The notes beneath the pieces are model-generated. The model did no database searches. It was not told the origin of the DNA and saw only the letters and a list, made by a program, of their open reading frames with translations. DNA of 7,738 nt from an uncultured Enterocloster sp. (GTDB lineage Bacteria > Bacillota > Clostridia > Lachnospirales > Lachnospiraceae), in contig CALWMT010000117.1 in the NCBI GenBank assembly GCA_944382045.1, positions 1-7,738 of the forward strand. The letters are read 5' to 3'. Position 1 is the first letter of the stretch, and the number at the start of each line of letters is the position of its first letter. Positions 1 to 6,167 of this stretch are shown in pieces. A program made the position numbers and the translations under genes.

Positions 1-1103
1 ACGCCGACACCCTGGTGGATTTCTTCGGCGTGGACGCGGTGCGCTACTTTGTGCTTCACGAGATGCCCTTTGAGAACGATGGGGTGATCTCCTGGGAGCT
101 GATGGTGGAGCGCATGAACTCCGATCTGGCCAATATCCTGGGCAACCTTGTGAACCGGACCATTTCCATGACCAACAAGTATTTTGGCGGCGTGGTGGAG
201 AACAGAGGTGCTGCGGAGCCGGTGGACGAGGACTTGAAGGCCCTGGTTCTGGATGAGGTGAAGAAGGTGGACGCCAAGATGGAGCAGCTCCGTGTGGCGG
301 ACGCCATCTCTGAGATTTTTAACATTTTCAGAAGATGCAACAAATACATCGATGAGACTACGCCCTGGACCCTGGCCAAGGATGAGGGGAAGAAGGACCG
401 TCTGGCTGCGGTTCTCTACAACCTGACGGAGGCCATCACCATCGGAGCCTCCCTGCTGGAGGCATTCATGCCGGAGACATCGGATAAGATTCTCTCCCAG
501 CTTTGCACAGAGAAGCGAGAGCTGTCTCAGATGGAGACATTCGGACTTTATCCCTCAGGAAATAAGGTGACAGAGAAGCCGGAGATCCTCTTTGCCCGCA
601 TGGATATCAAGGAGGTTATGGACAAGGTGGAGGCCATGCATGAGGCCCAGGCCGCAGCGGCCGGGCAGAGCGCGGAGGAAGGCGCCCGGACGGCGGACGG
701 TGCTGGAGACAGCGCAGCGGAAGCAGGGACAGCAGGCGGCGCTGCGGACGAGTCGGTTATCGACCTGGATCCCAAGGCGGAGATCACCTACGATGACTTT
801 GCCAAGCTGCAGCTCCAGGTGGGCATTATCGTCAAGTGTGAGGCTGTGCCCAAGTCCAAGAAGCTTCTGTGCTCCCAGGTAAGGATAGGAAGCAAGACCC
901 GCCAGATTGTCAGCGGGATCAAGGCACATTATACGCCGGAGGAGATGGTGGGCAAGCGGGTCATGGTGGTGACCAACCTAAAGCCTGCCAAGCTTGCGGG
1001 CGTCATGTCCGAGGGCATGCTTCTGTGCGCGGAGGATGCGGAGGGCAATCTGTCCCTCATGGTGCCGGAGAAGAGGATGCCGGCGGGAGCCGAGATCTGC
1101 TGA
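1..1103 (+). CDS. metG: Methionyl-tRNA synthetase, C-terminal part (partial at left edge)
   Basis: This is the 3' part of a class I methionyl-tRNA synthetase, the cytoplasmic enzyme that charges tRNA-Met with methionine using ATP. The frame is open to the left edge (first whole codon at base 3), so the Rossmann catalytic core and KMSKS loop lie outside. The visible protein starts with the segment just after that loop (FGVDAVRYFVLHEMPFENDG), followed by the helical anticodon-binding domain (to about base 600, including the ETTPWTLAKD segment typical of MetG). An Ala/Gly-rich linker (642-746) leads to a C-terminal Trbp111-like OB-fold tRNA-binding domain (about 780-1100; FAKLQLQVGII, QIVSGIK, VVTNLKPAKLAGVMSEGMLL). 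That domain is seen in bacterial MetG proteins that dimerise through it. The stop is TGA at 1101-1103. A GTG at 15 is only an in-frame valine, not a start. A strong terminator follows, so metG ends its transcript here. The family assignment is secure; only the linker is unusual. Confidence 0.96.
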   Translation, partial: ADTLVDFFGVDAVRYFVLHEMPFENDGVISWELMVERMNSDLANILGNLVNRTISMTNKYFGGVVENRGAAEPVDEDLKALVLDEVKKVDAKMEQLRVADAISEIFNIFRRCNKYIDETTPWTLAKDEGKKDRLAAVLYNLTEAITIGASLLEAFMPETSDKILSQLCTEKRELSQMETFGLYPSGNKVTEKPEILFARMDIKEVMDKVEAMHEAQAAAAGQSAEEGARTADGAGDSAAEAGTAGGAADESVIDLDPKAEITYDDFAKLQLQVGIIVKCEAVPKSKKLLCSQVRIGSKTRQIVSGIKAHYTPEEMVGKRVMVVTNLKPAKLAGVMSEGMLLCAEDAEGNLSLMVPEKRMPAGAEIC

Positions 1104-1130
1104 CACAGCGGTATAGATACTGCAGATAGA

Positions 1131-1192
1131 TAAGGGAGCGGAAGCCCCGGAGATCTTTCCAAAAGATTTTCGCGGGTCTTCCGCTCTTTTTT
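1131..1192 (+). terminator. Intrinsic terminator after metG
   Basis: A long imperfect hairpin lies 27 bases after the metG stop. GAGCGGAAG (1136-1144) pairs perfectly with CTTCCGCTC (1178-1186). After a C/T mismatch, CCCG pairs with CGGG. An inner stem, ATCTTT (1153-1158) with AAAGAT (1162-1167), closes on a CCA loop. A run of six T (1187-1192) follows at once. This is a textbook Rho-independent terminator. It separates metG from the downstream TraX gene, which has its own promoter. Confidence 0.9.
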
Positions 1193-1247
1193 ATTGATTC
1201 AGCGGCGGATTAGAAAAAGAACCTCTGTTTTGGGAATATTTGGCCCG

Positions 1248-1292
1248 AAAATGGGGATAAACGACTTATTTTTGAAGAAAAATGGGGATAAA
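1248..1292. repeat. Tandem 14-bp direct repeat upstream of the TraX-gene promoter
   Basis: The 14-bp sequence AAAATGGGGATAAA occurs identically at 1248-1261 and 1279-1292, 31 bp start to start (about three helical turns). The second copy ends 12 bp before the proposed -35 box. A degraded third copy (AAAGTGGGGGAAAA) overlaps the end of the second. The placement suits an activator or repressor site. The core TGGGGATAA is also one base from the complement of a DnaA box (TTATCCACA). The repeat is directly visible; the binding role is inference. Confidence 0.55.
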
Positions 1293-1304
1293 GTGGGGGA
1301 AAAC

Positions 1305-1333
1305 TTGCTTTTTCGGAAAAGATGCTGTATAGT
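1305..1333 (+). promoter_or_regulatory. Sigma-A type promoter for the TraX gene
   Basis: TTGCTT (1305-1310) and TATAGT (1328-1333) are separated by exactly 17 bases. The -10 box matches the consensus at 5 of 6 positions and the -35 box at 3 of 6. Transcription would start near 1339-1341, giving a leader of about 57 bases before the TraX start codon. The surrounding 1193-1345 stretch is clearly more AT-rich than the flanking genes, as expected of a promoter region. A short palindrome fills the spacer (1308-1321). Confidence 0.6.
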
Positions 1334-1396
1334 GGAAGAAAATGACAGCTCTCCGCAGCGGGTAATGCAGATGGGGAGACAGGATGGGGAAGGGTT

Positions 1397-2161
1397 ATGA
1401 ACGCAGGACAAAGCAGCATGTATGCATATGGCAGCAGGAGCAGCGGGCTTACGGGGAATCAGCTGAAGCTGATCGGCATCGCTGCTGTGCTGATTGACAA
1501 TCTCGGCGCCGTGGTGATCCAGGGAGTGATCCTCCGCGGCGGAAGCCCGGAGCTCTATCAGGCAGCGGTCACAGGAGATGGGCATGTGTGGATGATTGCG
1601 GGACAGGTGTGCCGCTATGTGGGGCGCCTGGGATTTCCGATTCTGGGCTTTCTCACAGCGGAGGAGTTTGTCCGTGCCAGAGACCGGCAGAGCTATGGGA
1701 TCCGCATGCTGGCGGCCGCTCTTCTGTCGGAGGTCCCCTTTGACCTTGCAGTATATGGGAGAGTGTTTTATCCGCAGTATCAGAATATGCTCTTCACGCT
1801 GTTCATCGGCATTCTGATCATGGCGGTTATGGAGGAGACAAAAAATGTGCCGGTCCGCGTCTGCGCACTGGCGGCCGGCTGTGCCATCTCCTGGGTGGGT
1901 CAGTGTGATTATAATGTGCTGGGCATCCTGTTTATCACGGCCATGTACGCCTTCCGCCGCAATGACCTGGCCCGCTTGGGAAGCGGGATCGGTCTCTGCG
2001 CGGCGGAGAGCGTGAGCTGCTACTGTGTATCCGCTCTGGCCTTTGTGCCCATCGCGATGTACAACGGGCGGCGCGGGACGCTCCAGCTGAAATATCTTCT
2101 CAGCGTATTTTATCCCGTCCATCTGCTGGCCCTCTGGGGCGTGCGGCTGGCAGCGGGATAA
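1397..2161 (+). CDS. TraX-family integral membrane protein
   Basis: A 254-residue polytopic membrane protein of the TraX family (PF05857). The founding member, F-plasmid TraX, N-acetylates pilin, but chromosomal copies in Firmicutes have no proven substrate. Family landmarks are visible in order: the first helix with LIDNLG (residues 32-37), CRYVGRLGFPILGFLTAEEF (72-91), a helix with LLSEVPFDLAVYG (109-121), NMLFTLFIGILIM (130-142), and a final KYLLSVFYPVHLLALW helix (232-247). About seven or eight hydrophobic segments are apparent (near 23-45, 74-90, 102-120, 131-146, 152-167, 172-186, 196-222, 231-252). There is no cleavable signal peptide. The start ATG is preceded by GGGGAAGGG a few bases upstream. 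The gene has its own promoter and lies convergent to the GH105 remnant, 13 bases apart. The usual DH of the first-helix motif reads DN (D34, N35). The N-terminal 20 residues are poorly conserved in type. The family call is confident; the function is unknown. Confidence 0.85.
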   Translation: MNAGQSSMYAYGSRSSGLTGNQLKLIGIAAVLIDNLGAVVIQGVILRGGSPELYQAAVTGDGHVWMIAGQVCRYVGRLGFPILGFLTAEEFVRARDRQSYGIRMLAAALLSEVPFDLAVYGRVFYPQYQNMLFTLFIGILIMAVMEETKNVPVRVCALAAGCAISWVGQCDYNVLGILFITAMYAFRRNDLARLGSGIGLCAAESVSCYCVSALAFVPIAMYNGRRGTLQLKYLLSVFYPVHLLALWGVRLAAG

Positions 2162-2174
2162 GGGACCAGGCAGA

Positions 2175-2450
2175 TTAGCGGGCTGCTCCCTTCGCATCAT
2201 TTTTTACAATGGGCTCCCGCATATAGTAGTCAAAGGTTCTCTCACGCATTTCTTTATTTCCCAGTCCGGCCGTCAGACAGATGCCATCTAACTGCAGCTC
2301 CCCATCTTTTTCAGAGAGATATCGGGTACAGATTCCCTCAAAGGCCTTCCGGCCATAAGAAAAATAAGACTCATCCAGATAGCCCAGGCGGACGCTCTTC
2401 ATGATGGCGCAGGCAAAGATAGCGGAGCCAGAAGTTGTCTGAAAGCCCCG
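2175..2450 (-). pseudogene. C-terminal remnant of a GH105-type unsaturated rhamnogalacturonyl hydrolase
   Basis: On the minus strand an open stretch of about 91 codons resembles the C-terminus of family GH105 (YteR/YesR-like) enzymes. These act in the cytoplasm and remove unsaturated galacturonyl ends from pectin-derived oligosaccharides. Recognisable pieces in order are TTSGSAIFACAIMKSVRLGY, the GLG of LDGICLTAGLG, DYYMREPIV and KNDAKG. Homology clearly runs upstream of the only nearby ATG (2400-2402) to about 2441, and is then cut by an in-frame TGA (2451-2453). No full N-terminal (alpha/alpha)6 barrel half exists upstream, because the apt promoter begins within 60 bases. The family's catalytic Asp lies in the missing part. 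The end also stops early, at GAAR, where the family usually reads on through roughly ten hydrophobic residues. Full-length members are about 340-380 residues, so this piece cannot be a working hydrolase. A small translated ORF from 2402 is possible but no convincing ribosome binding site is seen. Confidence 0.75.
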
Positions 2451-2499
2451 TCACCTTTTTTGCCCCTGTCTGCCCGGCGCCTGAGCAGCCACAAAATAT

Positions 2500-2528
2500 T
2501 GGACATTTACCGCAAGAATCGTTATAAT
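2500..2528 (+). promoter_or_regulatory. Strong sigma-A promoter for the apt-rel cluster
   Basis: TGGACA (2500-2505; 5 of 6 matches to the -35 consensus) is followed after 17 bases by a perfect TATAAT (2523-2528). Transcription would start around 2535, giving a leader of about 36 bases before apt. The upstream part of the gap (2451-2499) shows no gene. No alternative strong promoter is visible before rel, the MBL gene or hemZ, which supports one shared transcript. Confidence 0.8.
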
Positions 2529-2535
2529 AGAGTAA

Positions 2536-2550
2536 TATAAAGCGCTTATA
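2536..2550. promoter_or_regulatory. Operator-like palindrome at the predicted apt transcription start
   Basis: The perfect 8-bp palindrome AAGCGCTT (2540-2547) sits in a longer imperfect inverted repeat, TATAAAGCGCTTATA. It overlaps the predicted start point, just downstream of the -10 box. The core matches the central AANCGNTN of CcpA/LacI-family sites, while the outer TG and CA of the cre consensus are not matched. The position is typical of a repressor site. The regulator is not identifiable here. Confidence 0.4.
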
Positions 2551-2570
2551 CGACCGAGCGGAGGATTATA

Positions 2571-3098
2571 ATGATGAAAAAGCTGGAAGACTATGTGATG
2601 AGTATCCCGGATTTTCCAGAGCCGGGGATCATCTTTCGCGATGTAACGACGATTCTGCAGGATGCGGACGGGCTGGGCCTGGCAATCGACAGCCTGCGGG
2701 CTATGGTAAAGGATTTGGAGTACGACCTGATCGTGGGGCCGGAGTCCCGGGGATTCATCTTCGGCGTGCCTGTGGCCTACGCGGAGCATAAGGGATTTGT
2801 ACCGGTGCGCAAGAAGGGGAAGCTGCCCCGGGAGACAGTCTCAGCGGAATACGATCTGGAATATGGAAAAGCAGAGATTGAGATTCACAAGGACGCCATC
2901 GCGCCCGGCCAGAGGGTGGTTATCATTGATGACCTGATTGCTACGGGCGGCACGACAAAGGCGATGATTGACCTGATTGAGCGTCTGGGGGGCCAGGTGG
3001 TCAAGGCGTGCTTCGTGATGGAGCTGGCGGGGCTTAAGGGGCGTGAGCTCCTTACGGGCTGCCCGGTGGAATCCGCGATTATATACGAGGGGAAGTAG
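2571..3098 (+). CDS. apt: Adenine phosphoribosyltransferase
   Basis: This type I phosphoribosyltransferase converts adenine and PRPP to AMP and pyrophosphate (purine salvage, cytoplasm). Its 175 residues match the usual 170-180. Visible signatures are the N-terminal PDFPEPGIIFRDVTT (residues 13-27), the VGPESRGF element (55-62), the flexible-loop region RKKGKLPRETVSAEY (80-94) and the PRPP-binding motif VVIIDDLIATGGT (116-128). The start is ATG at 2571 or 2574. GGAGG at 2560-2564 lies 6 and 9 bases away respectively, so either would work and I give the first. It is the first gene of the cluster, downstream of a near-consensus promoter and a palindromic operator candidate, and precedes rel by 44 bases. 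Nothing in the protein is odd. Confidence 0.97.
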   Translation: MMKKLEDYVMSIPDFPEPGIIFRDVTTILQDADGLGLAIDSLRAMVKDLEYDLIVGPESRGFIFGVPVAYAEHKGFVPVRKKGKLPRETVSAEYDLEYGKAEIEIHKDAIAPGQRVVIIDDLIATGGTTKAMIDLIERLGGQVVKACFVMELAGLKGRELLTGCPVESAIIYEGK

Positions 3099-3142
3099 GA
3101 CAGAGGCAGACGGGTGAAGCGAGCGAAGAGGTGAACGATCGT

Positions 3143-5428
3143 ATGGCAAACGAGGGAACGAAAGAAAAAGTGGATATCGAGCTGGAGGCGCCGGCGGATT
3201 TTACGAGCCCGGAGGTGCTGTATCAGGATTTGATTGCGACCATCCGGAAGTACCATCCTTCGGATGATATTTCCATGATTGAAAAGGCCTATAAAATTTC
3301 CCAGGAGGCCCATAAGGAGCAGAAGCGCAAGTCCGGGGAGCCCTATATTATTCATCCCCTGTGTGTGGCGATTATACTGGCGGATCTGGAGATGGACAAG
3401 GAGACCATTGCCGGCGGCCTGCTTCACGATGTGGTGGAGGACACCAAGATGACCTTGGATGACCTGACAAGAGAGTTCGGAGCCGAGGTGTCCTTCCTGG
3501 TGGATGGCGTCACAAAGCTGACGCAGTTAAACTGGGACAAGGACAAGGTGGAGATCCAGGCGGAAAATCTGCGCAAGATGTTTCTGGCTATGGCAAAGGA
3601 CATACGGGTTATCATCATCAAGCTGGCGGACCGCCTGCACAATATGCGCACGGGCCAATATTGGAAGCCGGAGAAGCAGAAGGAGAAGGCCAGAGAGACC
3701 CTGGAGATCTATGCGCCGATCGCGGACCGGCTGGGTATTTCCAAGATTAAGATTGAGCTGGATGATCTGTCCCTCAAGTTTCTGATGCCGGAGGTGTACT
3801 ACGACCTGGTGGAGAAGGTGGATCTGCGCAAGGACGCCAGGGAGGCATTCGTCCAATCGATCGTGGACGAGGTAAAGAAGCACATGGAGGCTACAGGGAT
3901 CAAGGCCTCTGTGGGCGGACGAGTGAAGCATTTTTTCAGCATCTACAAGAAGATGGTGAAGCAGAACAAAACCCTGGATCAGATCTACGACCTCTTCGCT
4001 GTCCGCATCATGGTGGACACGGTGAAGGACTGCTATGCGGCGCTGGGTGTGATCCATGAGATGTACATTCCCATCCCTGGGCGGTTTAAGGATTATATCG
4101 CCATGCCCAAGCCCAATATGTACCAGTCCCTCCACACCACGCTCATCGGCAGCAACGGCCAGCCCTTTGAGATTCAGATCCGAACCTACGAGATGCACCG
4201 CACTGCGGAGTACGGAATCGCGGCGCACTGGAAGTACAAGGAGAGCGGCAGCGGCCAGGTGGCGGCGGGCAAGGAGGAGGAGAAGCTGAGCTGGCTGCGC
4301 CAGATATTGGAGTGGCAGCGGGATACGGATGACTCCAAGGAATTTCTCAGCATGGTCAAGGGCGATCTGGACCTGTTCTCCGACAGCGTGTACTGCTTTA
4401 CCCCCTCTGGGGATGTGAAGACTCTGCCCAGCGGGTCCACGCCCATTGATTTTGCCTACGCCATCCACAGTGCAGTGGGCAACAAGATGGTGGGAGCCCG
4501 GGTGAACGGCAAGCTGGTGCCCATCGAGTATGTGATCCAGAATGGAGATCAGATCGAGATTGTCACCTCCCAGAATTCTAAGGGACCCAGCCGGGACTGG
4601 CTGGGAATCGTAAAGAGTGCCCAGGCTAAGACAAAGATCAACCAGTGGTTCAAGACCCAGATGAAGGAGGACAACATCGTCCGGGGCCGTGAGATGATCG
4701 AGCGGTACTGCAGGACCAAGGGCATCAACTGGGCAGAGCTTGGGAAGCCGGAATTTATGGAAAAGGTGATGAACCGCTATGCATTCCGGGACTGGGATTC
4801 CGTCCTGGCATCCATCGGCCATGGAGGCCTGAAGGAGGGCCAGGTCATCAACAAGATGCTGGAGGAAAAGGAGAAAAAGCAGCGCCGGGAGATCACCGAT
4901 GAGGATGTGCTGGGCGGCATCGCGGATACGGATGGACGGTCCGGCACAGCCACTGTGCGGAAGAATAAGAGCGGCATTACCGTGAAGGGCATTCACGACC
5001 TTGCGGTGCGCTTTTCCAAGTGCTGCAACCCGGTGCCGGGCGACGAGATTGTGGGCTTTGTGACCCGTGGGCGGGGTGTTTCCATCCACCGCACGGACTG
5101 CATCAACATGATCAATCTTCCGGAGGACGAGCGCAGCCGGATCATTGAGGCGGAGTGGCAGGTCACGGAGAACGACAGCAGCAGCGAGCAGTATTCCACA
5201 GAGATACAGATATTTGCCAACAACCGCATTGGCATGTTTGCAGATATTTCCAAGGTATTTACGGAAAAACAGATCGACATCACTTCTATGAATGTGAGGA
5301 CAAGCAAGCAGGGCAAGGCGACTATTATCATGACCTTTGACATCCACGGAACAGAGGAGCTGAACCGCCTGACGGACCGCATCCGTCAGATCGAGGGGGT
5401 TCTGGATATTGAGCGTACAGCGGGATGA
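3143..5428 (+). CDS. relA: Bifunctional (p)ppGpp synthetase/hydrolase (RSH family)
   Basis: A long RelA/SpoT homologue (761 residues from this start; typical size 730-780) that makes and degrades the stringent-response alarmone (p)ppGpp. Domains in order are: the HD hydrolase (about 45-195; H71, H95-D96 and the ADRLHNMRT motif are all present); the synthetase (about 230-370; GRVKHFFSIYKKM, GRFKDYIAMPKPNMYQSLHT, FEIQIRT); TGS (about 415-476); a helical region; the CC/zinc-finger-like domain (FSKCCNPVPGDEIVGF, about 624-639); and a C-terminal ACT domain (about 685-755). The RFKD signature (314-317) is that of bifunctional Rel, not of monofunctional RelA with its acidic version, so both activities are expected. 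I chose ATG 3143 because AGAGGTGA (3127-3134) lies 8 bases upstream. The GTG at 3131 overlaps that Shine-Dalgarno and would add only four residues. It is probably co-transcribed with apt. The stop is TGA at 5426-5428. Confidence 0.97.
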   Translation: MANEGTKEKVDIELEAPADFTSPEVLYQDLIATIRKYHPSDDISMIEKAYKISQEAHKEQKRKSGEPYIIHPLCVAIILADLEMDKETIAGGLLHDVVEDTKMTLDDLTREFGAEVSFLVDGVTKLTQLNWDKDKVEIQAENLRKMFLAMAKDIRVIIIKLADRLHNMRTGQYWKPEKQKEKARETLEIYAPIADRLGISKIKIELDDLSLKFLMPEVYYDLVEKVDLRKDAREAFVQSIVDEVKKHMEATGIKASVGGRVKHFFSIYKKMVKQNKTLDQIYDLFAVRIMVDTVKDCYAALGVIHEMYIPIPGRFKDYIAMPKPNMYQSLHTTLIGSNGQPFEIQIRTYEMHRTAEYGIAAHWKYKESGSGQVAAGKEEEKLSWLRQILEWQRDTDDSKEFLSMVKGDLDLFSDSVYCFTPSGDVKTLPSGSTPIDFAYAIHSAVGNKMVGARVNGKLVPIEYVIQNGDQIEIVTSQNSKGPSRDWLGIVKSAQAKTKINQWFKTQMKEDNIVRGREMIERYCRTKGINWAELGKPEFMEKVMNRYAFRDWDSVLASIGHGGLKEGQVINKMLEEKEKKQRREITDEDVLGGIADTDGRSGTATVRKNKSGITVKGIHDLAVRFSKCCNPVPGDEIVGFVTRGRGVSIHRTDCINMINLPEDERSRIIEAEWQVTENDSSSEQYSTEIQIFANNRIGMFADISKVFTEKQIDITSMNVRTSKQGKATIIMTFDIHGTEELNRLTDRIRQIEGVLDIERTAG

Positions 5429-5507
5429 TAGGCGGACGCCTGCGCGGCGGCCTGGAGCCAGTGCAGCTGCCGGAGGCCTGCGCGGTGAGGCAGAATGGAG
5501 ACAAATT
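5429..5507. other. GC-rich gap between rel and the MBL gene
   Basis: A 79-base spacer without a gene. It carries a 10-bp direct repeat, GCCTGCGCGG, at 5438-5447 and 5476-5485. It also has a possible hairpin in which GGCCT (5449-5453) pairs with AGGCC (5474-5478). No T run follows, so it is not an intrinsic terminator. The last bases hold the MBL ribosome binding site (GGAG, 5497-5500). Confidence 0.5.
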
Positions 5508-6152
5508 ATGAGTAATTTTCGGATAAAAACCTGTGTGCTGGGACCGATCAGCACCAACTGCTATCTTATTTACAACGATAGGACGAAGGCGGGAGCGATC
5601 GTGGATCCTGCAGACAATGCCGCATATATTTTAAATAAGTGCAATGAGCTTGGGATAAAGCCGGAGGCAGTGCTGCTCACCCACGGACACTGCGACCACA
5701 TCTCAGCGGTGCCGGATGTGCGCCGTGCCTTCCATGTGCCTGTGTATGCGGGGGCGGCGGAGGAGCCGCTGTTTTTGGATCCCGGAAAGAATCTCTCCGC
5801 TCAAATGTGGCCGGAGCAGGTGAGCTTTAAGCCCGACGAGCTGCTTCACGACGGGGACAGCCTGGAGCTTTTGGGCTTTCAGTGGAAGGTGCTGGAGACG
5901 CCGGGCCATACGGCGGGAGGCATATGCTATTATCTGCCCGAGGAGGAGGTTCTGCTGGCGGGGGACACACTCTTTGAGAATTCCTTCGGCCGGACGGATC
6001 TTCCCACAGGGAGCATGAGCCAGCTGGTGCGGTCCATTGTGGACAAGCTCTTTGTGCTTCCGGATGACACCATGGTCTATCCGGGCCATGGAGACCCGAC
6101 CACCATCGGACATGAGAAGCGGTACAATCCCGTCAGCTATTACAACAGATAA
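5508..6152 (+). CDS. MBL-fold metallo-hydrolase (glyoxalase II-like, YqgX type)
   Basis: A 214-residue soluble metallo-beta-lactamase-fold hydrolase. The dinuclear metal site is complete: THGHCDH (H59, H61, D63, H64), the TPGHTAGG histidine (H134), AGDTLF aspartate (D153) and YPGHGD histidine (H194). The FGRTDLPTGS segment (160-169) and small size place it with short glyoxalase-II-like thioester hydrolases such as B. subtilis YqgX and E. coli YcbL. Those act on S-acyl-glutathione-like or other thioesters, but the true substrate in clostridia is not established. The start is ATG 5508, with GGAG 7 bases upstream. The frame is open upstream to 5409 and overlaps rel, but that stretch is Arg/Ala-rich low-complexity and does not resemble the family N-terminus, which normally begins just before GPISTNCYLIY. 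It lies 79 bases after rel and 15 before hemZ, probably in the same transcript. Confidence 0.92.
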   Translation: MSNFRIKTCVLGPISTNCYLIYNDRTKAGAIVDPADNAAYILNKCNELGIKPEAVLLTHGHCDHISAVPDVRRAFHVPVYAGAAEEPLFLDPGKNLSAQMWPEQVSFKPDELLHDGDSLELLGFQWKVLETPGHTAGGICYYLPEEEVLLAGDTLFENSFGRTDLPTGSMSQLVRSIVDKLFVLPDDTMVYPGHGDPTTIGHEKRYNPVSYYNR

Positions 6153-6167
6153 AAGGCAGGTTTTTTG

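Noticed and set aside
1248..1292. Origin of replication or DnaA box cluster
   Set aside because: Only two near-boxes, each with a mismatch, and no dnaA/dnaN genes or AT-rich unwinding element with further boxes. A promoter-linked direct repeat is the simpler reading.
1194..1400. A 68-codon plus-strand frame starting at TTG 1194 and ending at ATGA over the TraX start
   Set aside because: Weak TTG start with no ribosome binding site. It contains the predicted promoter and the repeats, so most of it would not be transcribed from that promoter. Only the short 3' piece is kept, as a mini-ORF observation.
1199..2200. A 333-codon open frame antisense to the TraX gene and its leader
   Set aside because: Arg/His/Ala-rich product without recognisable motifs. 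It runs through the metG terminator side, the promoter and the whole TraX gene, so it is a shadow of that gene.
3131..3142. GTG start for rel four codons upstream
   Set aside because: The GTG overlaps the AGAGGTGA Shine-Dalgarno sequence that is well spaced for ATG 3143, and the extra residues are not family-like.
5409..5507. Upstream extension of the MBL hydrolase overlapping the end of rel
   Set aside because: It adds 33 Arg/Ala-rich residues unlike the family N-terminus. ATG 5508 has a good ribosome binding site and starts at the expected family position.
3527..5557. A 676-codon open frame antisense to rel and the start of the MBL gene
   Set aside because: The translation is Leu/His/Asp-rich with no family resemblance. 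Such frames arise opposite GC-rich coding DNA. The plus-strand Rel is complete and well conserved over the whole stretch.
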